Positions 30,402 to 39,504 of a stretch of 39,807 nt of DNA are shown piece after piece (the stretch's first letter is position 1; the number at the start of each line of letters is the position of its first letter). The translations under genes were made by a program, and so were the position numbers. Source of the stretch: Fonticula-like sp. SCN 57-25. Taxonomy: Eukaryota > Nucleariida > Rotosphaerida. Below the pieces are notes generated by a model. The model ran no database searches. It was not told the DNA's origin and saw only the letters and a list, made by a program, of their open reading frames with translations. Location of the stretch: assembly GCA_001724245.1 (NCBI GenBank), contig MEDX01000030.1, forward strand, positions 1 to 39,807. The letters are read 5' to 3'.

Positions 30402-31443
30402 TTACGCACGGCCGTCTCTGTGCTCGCGATGTCGGTGATGCTCGCGATGGTCCCTCGACCTGTACGACGCGGGCGAGCGGCTGCGGTGCCGACGGTCGTC
30501 CCGCGAGCGGTCCCGTCGGCGTTCCCTCGACCTGCTGCGTCGGCGAGAGCGGCTGCGTCGGCGATCCCTCGAGCGGCTGCGGCTGCGTCGGCGGCCGTCG
30601 TGGCCATCAGACCTTTCCCGACGCCCGCCATGGCCATCGGGCCTTTGCTCCGCCTTGTCCGACTCTTCCTGCTGACGCATTCGCATAAGGCGCTGAAAGT
30701 CGCTCGTTGCGCCCTGGATAATGTAGCGGAAGATGACGGTGGGGGTGCGGTTCAGGAAGCCGCTGCCGCGCTTGCGATAAGACTCGCGACGGCGCTTGAT
30801 GTCCTGCTCTTCGCGCTGTATCCTCTGCGCATCCTCTTCCTGGCGCTTGACTGAAAGAGTGGTGTGAGAACGAAAAGTGGGGGAGAAGAAACGTACGGCG
30901 GGCCAGCCGCAGATCTCGCAGGGGTGCGTCCAGAGAGGTGTCTATCTTGAAAGGCGGGGCGGGGAGTTGAGCGCGTGCCTGCTCGAATATGTGGCGGTCC
31001 CGCTCGTAATCAACTGAATAGTCGCTCTGGGGTGGCAGAAAAGGGACCCGCAACTACAACGCAAATGTCAGTCACGACCAGTATGGCTCCCGTCATCGCA
31101 CCGTGATCACGTTCCCGCCACTCGCGGCCGGACGCGGTTCCGCGGCATCCTCGGGCACAATCCGAAGCGACACAATATGCGGAGCGCTCTTGTGAGCAAA
31201 AAAGCTACTTACGCTCTTATTTGGCTGCGCCGGCCTCGGCGTGTCGGGCGATCCGCGCATCCTTGCCTCGCACCGTTGCACATGTCTCGCCAGCGACCGT
31301 CGAGGGACGCGATGCTCCCTGTTCCACGGACAGGGGACCTGCTCCTCAGCTTCGAGTGCATCGACGGTCTTGTTGAGCGCACTCAGTGCCTCGTCTAAGC
31401 GAGCACGTTGTGCTCGGATAAACTCGCGCAGCTCGCTCGTCAT
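30402..31443 (-). CDS. SNRNP48: U11/U12 snRNP 48K protein (minor spliceosome)
   Basis: Exons 31102-31443, 30897-31053, 30402-30850; 315 residues (human 339). The N-terminal CHHC zinc finger is complete: C38, H44, H54, C58 with C-x5-H-x9-H-x3-C spacing (VPCPWNREHRVPRRSLARHV). Next comes SSFFAHKSAPHIVSL, which lines up with the human PEFFYENVKIPSITL segment. The KRRRESYRKRGSGFLNRTPT stretch parallels the human YKRRRQSYRAKN...KKSYTEV block. The C-terminus is an Arg/Ser-rich domain. In animals and plants this protein contacts the 5' splice site of U12-type introns within the U11 snRNP. Its presence predicts a minor spliceosome, which most fungi have lost. The two introns are 48 and 46 nt, both U2-type. 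Confidence 0.85.
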
Positions 31444-31529
31444 TGTCACCTCGGCATGCGTTTCACTTGCGCTGTCCTGATCTGCTGACGCGCACTTTGC
31501 TGACTCACCATCTCTGTTGTGTCACCGAA

Positions 31530-32793
31530 ATGCGGGCAGCCTTAGAATCCGTGAGGACCGCAGTGTCGAGCTCGCTTTCGGCGCTTCGCCGGCCACGGCG
31601 GCAGGCTGACATTGGACTTTTAATTAAATGCGCGGTGCAGTTGCGGGATGTTGTCCAGGCATTGGAAACGCTTCAGCCGACCCCCGCCAACCAAGAGCGC
31701 GGCGCTGCCCTGATCGAGCAGCTGCGCGAGCGCCAAAAGGCCGTCCTGGACGCCATCGAGCTCGTCGGTACGTGTGGCGCTGTATTTCTGTGTATGTGCT
31801 AACAAAAGACAATAGGCCAGCGGCTATCGAAAGTTGGCGCGAGATTGCGCGGCGTGCTCCCCCTGGACCGGACGTATCGGCTAAAGTTTGAGGCGCGCTC
31901 GCTTGTTGCGTACACGACATTCCCTGGTACGCCCCGCAAGTCTGAGTGTTCCTTCTTTTAATATTTATGTAGCTTCTGTGTTTTACGCGTGCGAGGCCGT
32001 CTATCTTGGCGGGAATGTTGATGGCGTCGACCCTGAGCCCCTTCGTCCTCCCGCCGCCTCCCTCCGCGCCGGCTTCCAGTGCATCGTGCAGCTCTCCGTC
32101 CATATGTCGACGCTTTCCCTTGACACGTCGATATCGACGGCCCGCATGCGTCTCTGCCGCACAATTCTTGCTTTCGACCGCGACTGGGCCGCCTTTGAGT
32201 GGGCGTACCTGAGCCAGATCGCCCCCCGCCACCCTTCCACAGTGACTGACGAGCTCGTGCGGCTCACTTGCCTCCTGTCGCACCTCCTGCTGGAGGTGCA
32301 GGAGAAAAAGTGGGCGACGCCGGACGAGGTCGCGGCGTGCGACCCGCGCATCCTGGTGGGTGTCCTGCGGCTCGCCGTGCTGCAGGCGTTCATCGACAGC
32401 GACGTCGAGGACGTGTTTGCGTATGCGCAGGCCGAGGCGACCGACGGGGACGCGTGGGGGTCGCTGAGAAGGGCGATGAGGGACGTGCGGCCTGGGCAGC
32501 GGGACACGCTCCGCAAGGCGCTCTGCAGCCCGCTCGGGAGCGCCGAGCTCGACGACGTCGTGCCGTCGGCCAGCGACAATGTCGACCTCGCCGACGTCGC
32601 CGCGGCGGTAGCCGGCGCTGACGACGTCATGGCGGCCGCCGCGGCCATGCCCGACGCGCTGCACGTGGCCTTTAAGCACTGCTGCAGTGTTGCCGACGTG
32701 CGCTGGCTTTTGCTATTGGTGGCGTGGTCTAACGTTGTTTCTAGGGGATTGTTGGACGGGGGAGATTTGCTGTGGACGTTTCCGAAGCGCTGA
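31530..32793 (+). CDS. LST2-like (lateral signaling target 2, ZFYVE28 N-terminal region) protein
   Basis: Exons 31530-31767, 31816-31926, 31973-32793; 389 residues. The all-helical body follows the layout of the N-terminal region of LST-2 proteins. There is an initial helical pair (ALIEQLRERQKAVLDAIELV), then YRLKFEARSLVAYTTFP, FYACEAVYLGGN and the conserved pattern ending AFDRDWAAFEWAYLS (compare human FDVLFAEFELSYVS). Metazoan LST2 has a C-terminal FYVE domain and dampens EGFR signalling at endosomes; no FYVE cysteines are present here. The assignment is by pattern and moderately sure. The start lies 86 bp from the U11-48K start on the opposite strand. The late ADDVMAAAAAMPD segment is low-complexity Ala/Asp-rich. 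Confidence 0.6.
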
Positions 32794-32968
32794 AAACTGC
32801 GTTCAAATTGGCCAGCAGCGGCAATTCATGATTGTTGACAAGGCATTTTAACCGCTTTTTGATTGTCTAAATTGTTTGTCGATAGTGTTTTGTTCGTATT
32901 TGCTGTTGTTATAGTAAGTTTGTATGAGTACATGTACAGAGATGATCATCAATATTTACAAAACAATT

Positions 32969-33850
32969 CTACTTGCCGCCGTCGCTCGGCTGGTCGTCCT
33001 CTGACTCTGACGACGCCGATCCCGACGCACTCGGAACACGCTCCGGCACGATCGTAAAGTCTTCTAGCTCGTTCAGGCCCACTGCGTAGAATACCGGGAA
33101 CTCGACGACCATGGTGTTTGCCAGCGCGCTCTCGATTGTCCGCTCGGCCGGCTGCTCGTACCGGACGTACGACGGCGGCCCCGCCTCTGGCGAGCGCGCC
33201 ATGACGCACAGCTGATCCGCCCCTGCTATAATGTATCTGTGCAGGCGCACTCGCGCCGGAGCCTCTGGCTCGAGCGAAGTGAACAGTGCCGCGAGGCAGT
33301 CCTTTAAAGACGTGTCGTCCTGCACGCCGTCCACGCACAGTCGCACATCGCACGTCGGGAAAACCCACTCAACGCGCCACCGGATCTTTCCTTCGCGCGT
33401 GCTATAAAACGATGTGTTGCTCTTGTGCCGCGACATCCCCGCCGGCATCAGCTGCAGCGAGATGCGGCGATTGGACGCCTGGCGGTGCAGCTGACGGAAT
33501 CGAGGGGCAAGCTTGGCGGCGACGCTCGCGCCCGCCTTGCCGGCAGGGGGCGCGTGGCGCTGCGCATTGTCCGTCAAACGCGCCGCGTCCTCCAGAAAGC
33601 CGATATCTGCGATCCCGCTCAGTGACGTGTTGTAGAACCGCGTGGGCGTACCGCTCATGAGGTTCACGTCCGTGTAGTCATGGACGCCGACAAACGCCGT
33701 CCGCGGACGGCGGCCGTCGCATCCCGTCTTGGCCTTGTGCGCCTTTACGCACGCTAGCGAGCACGTCACCTGCTGGCAGCCCGGGCACCGGTACTTCCAC
33801 GGCGCCGTCGTGCAGACGCTGCACAGCGCCGCCGCCGTCGAGGTCGCCAT
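32969..33850 (-). CDS. BCD1: Box C/D snoRNP assembly factor BCD1 (ZNHIT6)
   Basis: Single exon, 293 residues. The frame is open further upstream on this strand, but the ATG at 33850 places the zf-HIT domain at the N-terminus as in the family. The finger has C10, C13, C22, C25, C30, C34, H38, C44 with KYRCPGCQQVTCSLACV. Then follow the family blocks RTAFVGVHDYTDVNLMSG and RISLQLMPAGMSRHKSNTSF with IRWRVEWVF. BCD1 is needed for loading NOP58 and accumulation of box C/D snoRNAs in the nucleus. The tail is acidic Ser/Glu/Asp-rich. It is divergent from the phospholipase D gene with a 130-bp spacer. Confidence 0.9.
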   Translation of the reverse strand: MATSTAAALCSVCTTAPWKYRCPGCQQVTCSLACVKAHKAKTGCDGRRPRTAFVGVHDYTDVNLMSGTPTRFYNTSLSGIADIGFLEDAARLTDNAQRHAPPAGKAGASVAAKLAPRFRQLHRQASNRRISLQLMPAGMSRHKSNTSFYSTREGKIRWRVEWVFPTCDVRLCVDGVQDDTSLKDCLAALFTSLEPEAPARVRLHRYIIAGADQLCVMARSPEAGPPSYVRYEQPAERTIESALANTMVVEFPVFYAVGLNELEDFTIVPERVPSASGSASSESEDDQPSDGGK

Positions 33851-33980
33851 GACGCGTGCAATCTGCAAACTGAAATGCGCCGTCAGCATCGGAAAAATTG
33901 CAAGCGATGACTGAACGCGAGACGGCAAGGGGCAAGGATGACGCGCCATCATTTGCGACAAGGCGCCTCCCGCGTCGACC

Positions 33981-36900
33981 ATGGCGGACGCGGACGCTGC
34001 GGCAAGGCCCGTGGCCGTGACCGTAGAAGAGCCGACGTCGAGCGGAAAGCCCCGCATCATTGCTAAATTCCAACGATTGTTTCGACGCACCACCTCGGAT
34101 GCCAAGCTGTCGGGTGCCTCGACGGGCAGCGGCACATCGATGCAGGTGGGTGGCATTGCGCGTCTCGCGAATGCGGGCATCAACACTGGCGGCGGTATAG
34201 CTGCTCCCGTTCCGTTGGCGCTCGAGGCCGGCGGGATCGCCACGGTTGAACCCACTGCCGCTGCGTCGACTGCCGCCCCCACTGGCCTGCTGCTCCCGAT
34301 GGCGACGCTCCCTATGGCACGCGCAGCCGGCGGTGCGTTTGGCTCCTTCCTATTCCAGCTGCGCGTCTCTGTCGCGGCGATCAACAGCCGCCACGCGCGC
34401 GGAACGATGACCACGCCCGCTATATACCTCATCCGCGTCCAGTACGGCAACACGCCGTTCACCTGGATCATCCGCCGCCGCCTGCGCGACTTCATGCAGC
34501 TGCACTCGCGCCTTCGCCTGCTCCAGATCAAGCGCGCCCAGGGCCGCCTGCCGCACTTTCCGCGCCTCTTGGACCTCCCCGGCATGGACACCCACGCCGC
34601 ACGCGAGCACGCAGCCTACACCGAAAATATTGCCGAGGACGACGCCCGCATTGCCGCACAGCCTATGACCTTTCACGGCCCCTCTTCGCCGTCCCCCGGC
34701 GCCGCGCATGACCGTCGCGGGCAGATTGCGCCGCCCGAAGTGGACCGCCTGACCGTGGATCTGTGCACGTACCTGACCGAGCTGCTGCACGGCCAGCTGT
34801 GCGAAAAGGCGCGCCGTCTGCTGTGCGAGTTTCTCGAGTGCAGCAGCGCCTCTTTCAATCCGCTATTTGGCCCCAAGGGAAAGGAAATGTTTGTTTATGT
34901 CTGCCACACGCGCAGCCGCAACCCGCTCGCGCCGTTGCTTCGCCGCATCCAGGAGACATTCCGCCTTCGGCTTCGCGAGTTTGACCCGGCCGTGCGCCGC
35001 GCCCGCCGCCGCTGGCTCGTCGTCCGCTCCAACTGCGTCGTTCTCTTTGACTCTCTGGACGCGTCGACGCCGTCGCGCGTCATCCTCGTTGACCGCACCT
35101 TTGACGTACTGACCGGCCGCAAGGCGACCAAGAGCAGCAAGGGCGTCATCGTGCGCTCCCTGTCTGCGCCCAACGGCTCGCTGCGCCTCCAGACGATCCA
35201 CACGTCGAGCGCGCGCGAGCTTGCACTTCACCTTCAGGCCCTAAAGGCGAGCCTGTGGGCGAGCCAGCACCGCTTTGACAGCTTTTTCCCGCAGCGCGAA
35301 AAGACACGCGTCGTGGCGCACGTCGACGGCGCGGCCTACTTTGACGCCGTGGCGGACGCGCTCGAGTCGGCGCAGCGGACCATCTTTATCGCCGACTGGT
35401 GGCTGTCGCCCGAGCTTTACCTGAAGCGCCCGCCGAGCAGAAACCACGAGTGGCGGCTGGACCGCGTGCTGCGCCGCAAGGCCGCGCAGGGCGTGCGCAT
35501 CTTTGTCCTGCTCTACAAGGAATTTCCCAATTCAATGATTGTCGAGAGCCTTTACGCAAAGCGGACGCTGCAGGCGCTTCACCCGACAAACGTGCTCGTG
35601 CAGCGCCACCCGGACCACGTCGCGCCGTCGGGGACGCTCTACTGGGCGCACCACGAAAAGATTGTCGCCATCGACAGCGAGCGCGCATTTATCGGCGGAA
35701 TCGACCTCTGCTTTGGGCGGTACGACACGACGGCGCACAACGTGTCGGATATCCACGCAAGAATGTTTCCGGGAAAGGACTATTCCAACCCGTACGTCAA
35801 GGACTTTTTCGAGCTCGAGCAGTACGACCGCGACGGCGTGGATAGGCTCGCGGTGGCGCGCATGCCGTGGCACGACGTCGGGATGGAGATGACGGGCGCG
35901 GCGGCGAGCGATGTCGCGAGGCACTTTGTCGAAAGATGGAATTACATCAAGACATCAAAGGGTACGATGGTGATGAAAATAGTAGGGAAAATGTATATAG
36001 ATATATGGGACTGGTCTAGATGATAAAACATGTCATGATTGTGTACAGTTTGTGTCCTTTTCCTTTTGTTCATGCGCACACTTTTATGCTACATAATTGC
36101 TGACACCGCCCTTAGCCGAGCAGGACCCCTCGATCCCCTTCCTCGAGCCCGAAGCGAGCGTCGATGACCGCTACCCTCCCCCCTCCCCTCCCCCCTCTGA
36201 CGCCGCTCAGCGCCCCATGGGCACGAGCAATGTCCAGATTGTGCGCTCCGCCGGCCGCTGGTCGAGCGACGACGACGTCATCGACAGCTCGCTCTACAAG
36301 GCGTACATTGAGGCGATCCGCGGCGCCGAGCACTTTATCTACATTGAGAACCAGTTTTTCGTATCGAATGCCGTCGGTCCCTCGTCGGACGCCGCCGCTC
36401 TGCCGGTCCGCAACGCGATCGCCGCCGCACTTGTCGAGCGCATTGCGCGCGCGCACGCCGAACAGCGCCGCTTCCGCGTCATTGTCGTGCTTCCCCTCAA
36501 GCCAGCCTTTGCCGGCGACATTAGCGAAGCAGGTGCGAGCGCGTCGCTGCGCATCATTCTCCGCCAACAGTCGCTCTGCATTGGCCTTGGGCCGCAGTCG
36601 CTCCTCGGGCAGCTCAAGACGCGCGGCATCGACCCCGACGAGTACATTTGCTTTGTCGGGCTGCGCTCGTGGGGCCTGCTCGCCGATAGGGCGCCAGCGG
36701 GGTTCGGCGACGTGTGCATGTTTTGCGGGCAGCCGTGCGGGGCGGCGTGCCGCACGCTCATGGAGGAGAGGGCGGACATGCCGGACATTGAGGTGGAGCA
36801 TGTCGTCGACGCAAAGGAGGCGACAGACGATGCAGCACAAAATCAGGTTGAATCTCAGCAGGACGTGCAGCAGGACGTGCAGCAGAATGACACGCAAGTT

Positions 36901-37938
36901 GAGCAGGAAGTTGAGCAGGAAGTTGAGGAGGAAGTCACTCAGGAGTCTGTAGCTTCTCAGCCGCAGCAGCAGCAAGCAGTTCCGGAACATCAGCAGCAAC
37001 AGCAGCAGCAAGCAGTTCCGGAACATCAACAGCAACAGCATGATCAGCAAAAAGTACAGCAGCAGGAGCATCAGCAGCACAAGCATCATCTTTTCCATCA
37101 TCATGAGCATCAGCAGCAGGAGCATCAGCAGCATAAGCATCATTTACTTCATCATCACCATGAGCAGGAACAGCAGCCTCAGGCAGTTCCCCAGCAACAG
37201 CCAGTTCCCCAGCAGCCTCAGACTACACAATCTGCTCCTCAGTTGGCGCCGACGCCCGCCCCCCTTGGCGCCGTCACCGACATCCACTCGATGCTGACCG
37301 TGGCGACGCTCGCCGCCGGCACAGCCGCCGCGCCCGCCGCCCCCCTTCCTCCCTCCGCCCCCGGCGTGCCCGTGAGCGAGATTGTGTACGTGCACACCAA
37401 GCTTATGATTGTGGACGACCGTCTCGTCATCATGGGCTCTGCCAACATCAATGACCGCAGCATGCACGGCGGGCGCGACTCTGAGATCGCCGCCGTCATC
37501 GAGGACGAGGACATGGTCGAGAGCGTGCTCGATGGGCAGCCAGTGCGCGTCGGGCGCTTTGCGTACGACTTGCGCATGCGGCTCTTTGCAGAGCATCTCG
37601 GAATCCCGCTGAGAAAGGCGCGAAAGCGGCTCCAGGACCCCGTCAGCGACCGCGTCTTTCGGAAAAGGTGGCGGGAATACGCGGAAAGCAACTCGCGCAT
37701 CTTTCGAGACGTGTTCAACAGCTTGCCGGACAAGAACCTGCGCACGTGGGAGCAGTACAAGCAGCGCGTGGCGCAGCCCGTCATGGCGGTGACCGACCCG
37801 GGCGAGGCGATCAGGAGGCTGGGGGGGGTCAGGGGGCACGTCGTCGAGATGGACGTCGAGTTTTTGTGCGATGAGGATCTGATGTCGCTGCCGGCTACGG
37901 CGCCGGAAAACTTTTTGCCGCTAAAGGTGTTTATCTAA
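33981..37938 (+). CDS. PLD1: PX/PH phospholipase D (PLD1/Spo14 type)
   Basis: Exons 33981-35961 and 36116-37938; 1267 residues. It hydrolyses phosphatidylcholine to phosphatidic acid on endomembranes. A PX domain (about residues 120-285; TWIIRRRLRDFMQLHSRLRL and LPHFPRLLDLPG) and a PH domain (about 300-430) precede the catalytic core. HKD motif 1 is H558-x-K560-x4-D565 (HHEKIVAIDSERAFIGGIDL). HKD motif 2 is H1087-x-K1089-x4-D1094 (HTKLMIVDDRLVIMGSANIN). Between them, residues about 900-1036 are a Gln/His/Glu-rich insertion absent from typical PLDs. The only intron is 154 nt, long for this window, and joins IKTSK to AEQDP. If it is kept, the frame ends at 36023, after HKD1 only. All catalytic residues are present in the spliced form. 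Confidence 0.93.
36840..37240 (+). repeat. CAG/CAT-rich low-complexity tract within the PLD gene
   Basis: Codes Gln/His/Glu-rich sequence. GCAGTTCCGGAACATCA recurs near 36977 and 37011. A longer unit beginning GAGCATCAGCAGCA and running into AAGCATCAT recurs near 37067 and 37120. On the opposite strand it creates a spurious 343-residue Leu/Met-rich ORF. Confidence 0.85.
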
Positions 37939-37987
37939 ACGCGCGCAGCAAGACAATATTTGGCAAATGAAAACGAAAAGGAAGACG

Positions 37988-38095
37988 TGTAGCAATGTCG
38001 ATGGCATCGACCATGTGTAGCAACGACCATCTGTAGCAATGATGTGTAGCAATGAACCATGGATATGACCGTAGTAGTGACCGTGTGTAGCAATA
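37988..38095. repeat. Five copies of TGTAGCAAYR
   Basis: Copies start at 37988, 38016, 38032, 38045 and 38086 (TGTAGCAATG three times, TGTAGCAACG, TGTAGCAATA). Spacing is irregular (28, 16, 13 and 41 bp). Being in the 3' flank/spacer, they could be RNA-binding or transcription-factor sites. Confidence 0.75.
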
Positions 38096-38178
38096 TCAAT
38101 ATATGTGTTTTTATTCACGCCAGTTATACCAAAAGCTGCACTTGTTGTGTAAAGTGGGCCGAGTTATGCGCGAAAATG

Positions 38179-38230
38179 CCTTCCGTTCATATCTGTCATG
38201 AAAAATACCTTCCGTTCATATCTATCATGA
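38179..38230. repeat. 23-bp direct repeat
   Basis: CCTTCCGTTCATATCT followed by RTCATGA (R = G or A) occurs at 38179-38201 and 38208-38230 with one difference. The period is 29 bp. It lies 58 bp upstream of the RCC1-like start. Confidence 0.8.
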
Positions 38231-38234
38231 TCAT

Positions 38235-38257
38235 GTCAGCATTCATCAAATGCTGAC
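38235..38257. repeat. Inverted repeat (9-bp arms, 5-nt loop)
   Basis: GTCAGCATT - CATCA - AATGCTGAC, perfect arms, 30 bp before the RCC1-like ATG. It could form a 5'UTR hairpin or bind a dimeric factor. Confidence 0.7.
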
Positions 38258-38287
38258 AAGACCTGCCAAGACCAAGACCAACCCAAG

Positions 38288-39251
38288 ATGTTCGGGAGGG
38301 CAGCAATGATCTGCGGTGCGGACGCGCAGACGCTCGCCGGCAACAGCACCACTCTCCGCACAGGCTGGCATAGCCCTCAATTGGTACATAACGCCATTCT
38401 GTGCGCCGGCGTCGGCGTGTCTGCGGCCGTGGAACGCAACGAGCGCGTCGCCTACATCCACGATGCCGATTGCACGACAGACAAGTGGCGCAAGCAAGAT
38501 CTCGACAAGGACGTGACGCTGCCCATCCTCGACGCCTTTTTCGACAGAGATAATCAGCTGCACGTTTGCGATTCCGCCGGCAAAGTGTGGCCGCCGACGG
38601 CCGAGGAGGCGATCGCCAACCCGTACGCCGGCCCGAACCACTTTGACGTGCGATCGGACGGCAGCGTGTGGTCGTGGGGCGAGAACGCGCACGGCCAGCT
38701 CGGCCACGGCGACCTCGTCCCAATTGACAAGGCATCACCGAAACGAATCGATCTCTTCTGGAAGGGCGGCATGTCGGTAGAGCACGTCGTCAGCAGCAAG
38801 TGGAACACGATTTTTTGGACGTCGGCTGGCAAGCTGTACTGCTGCGGCGCAGACGTCGGCGGGCACGGCCAGACGGGCGCCATCATAGAAGGGCTCAACA
38901 CGGCGACGCCAATGCTCATAGACTTTGGCGCGGCAGGGATCGACACAAAAGCACGCGACATGACGATCACGGCCGTGCAGTGCGGCATCGCGCACACGGT
39001 CGTGCGGGCCGGACAATCGCTCATCGGATGGGGATCAAGTACGAATTCAAATTCACTTTTAAGCTGTATTGTGTGGCTAATGGTACGTGTGCGTAGATGA
39101 GCATGGGCAACTGGGCGTGGATCGCTGCCCATCATTGCGTCCGTTTTTGCTGCCTGGGCCGTCCCATAACAGCCCCGCGTACGGCGTCGCGTGTGGCAGG
39201 TGGCACACAGTCGCTCTTTTTGAAACGAATTTTGAAGAGTTTGAAGAGTAA
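38288..39251 (+). CDS. RCC1-repeat protein (Ats1-like)
   Basis: Exons 38288-39038 and 39097-39251; 301 residues. RCC1-type propeller blades are visible as SDGSVWSWGENAHGQLGHGD, SAGKLYCCGADVGGHGQTG, and LIGWGSNEHGQLG, the last reformed across the 58-nt intron. ACGRWHTVALFE closes the final blade. The length and degenerate early blades resemble yeast Ats1 (alpha-tubulin suppressor; Kti13) rather than nuclear RCC1. Ats1/Kti13 works with diphthamide/Elongator factors, but that function is only a suggestion here. The start is the first ATG; the N-terminal region before it is repeat-rich and non-coding. Confidence 0.8.
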
Positions 39252-39504
39252 CAAATACGTTTATGAGTGTAAAAGTGTGTATAAAGATTTGCAAACATGC
39301 ATGAAAAATATGACAATGTACGTGAATATAATTTGAAGTGACCTTTACGTGTGTGACCTATACAGATAAACACTGTGTCAAAGTGATAAATATAATGCAA
39401 AGTGTATGCAAAAGTAATCATTATGCAAATTTGATGTATCCCCAAATATGTCCATTTGATCCAATTTGATTAAACACTGAATAATACAACAAAATAACAA
39501 AATT

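Larger units (their letters stand above)
37939..38287. other. Repeat-rich intergenic region between PLD and RCC1-like genes
   Basis: 349 bp without a recognisable gene. It holds a dispersed TGTAGCAAYR family, a 23-bp direct repeat and a hairpin, listed separately. The AT-rich part near 38100 could hold the PLD poly(A) site. Confidence 0.6.

Noticed and set aside
31180-31206. GTAAGT-type intron inside U11-48K exon 1
   Set aside because: The GTAAGT donor has only about 24 nt to the next usable AG, and the uninterrupted reading (SSFFAHKSAPHIVSL) matches the human protein.
33851-34591. Upstream extension of the BCD1 frame
   Set aside because: It overlaps the PLD coding start on the other strand, and the family N-terminus begins at the zf-HIT domain, so the ATG at 33850 is preferred.
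36112-37143. 343-residue Leu/Met-rich ORF on the minus strand
   Set aside because: Antisense of the CAG/CAT tract and of conserved PLD coding sequence.
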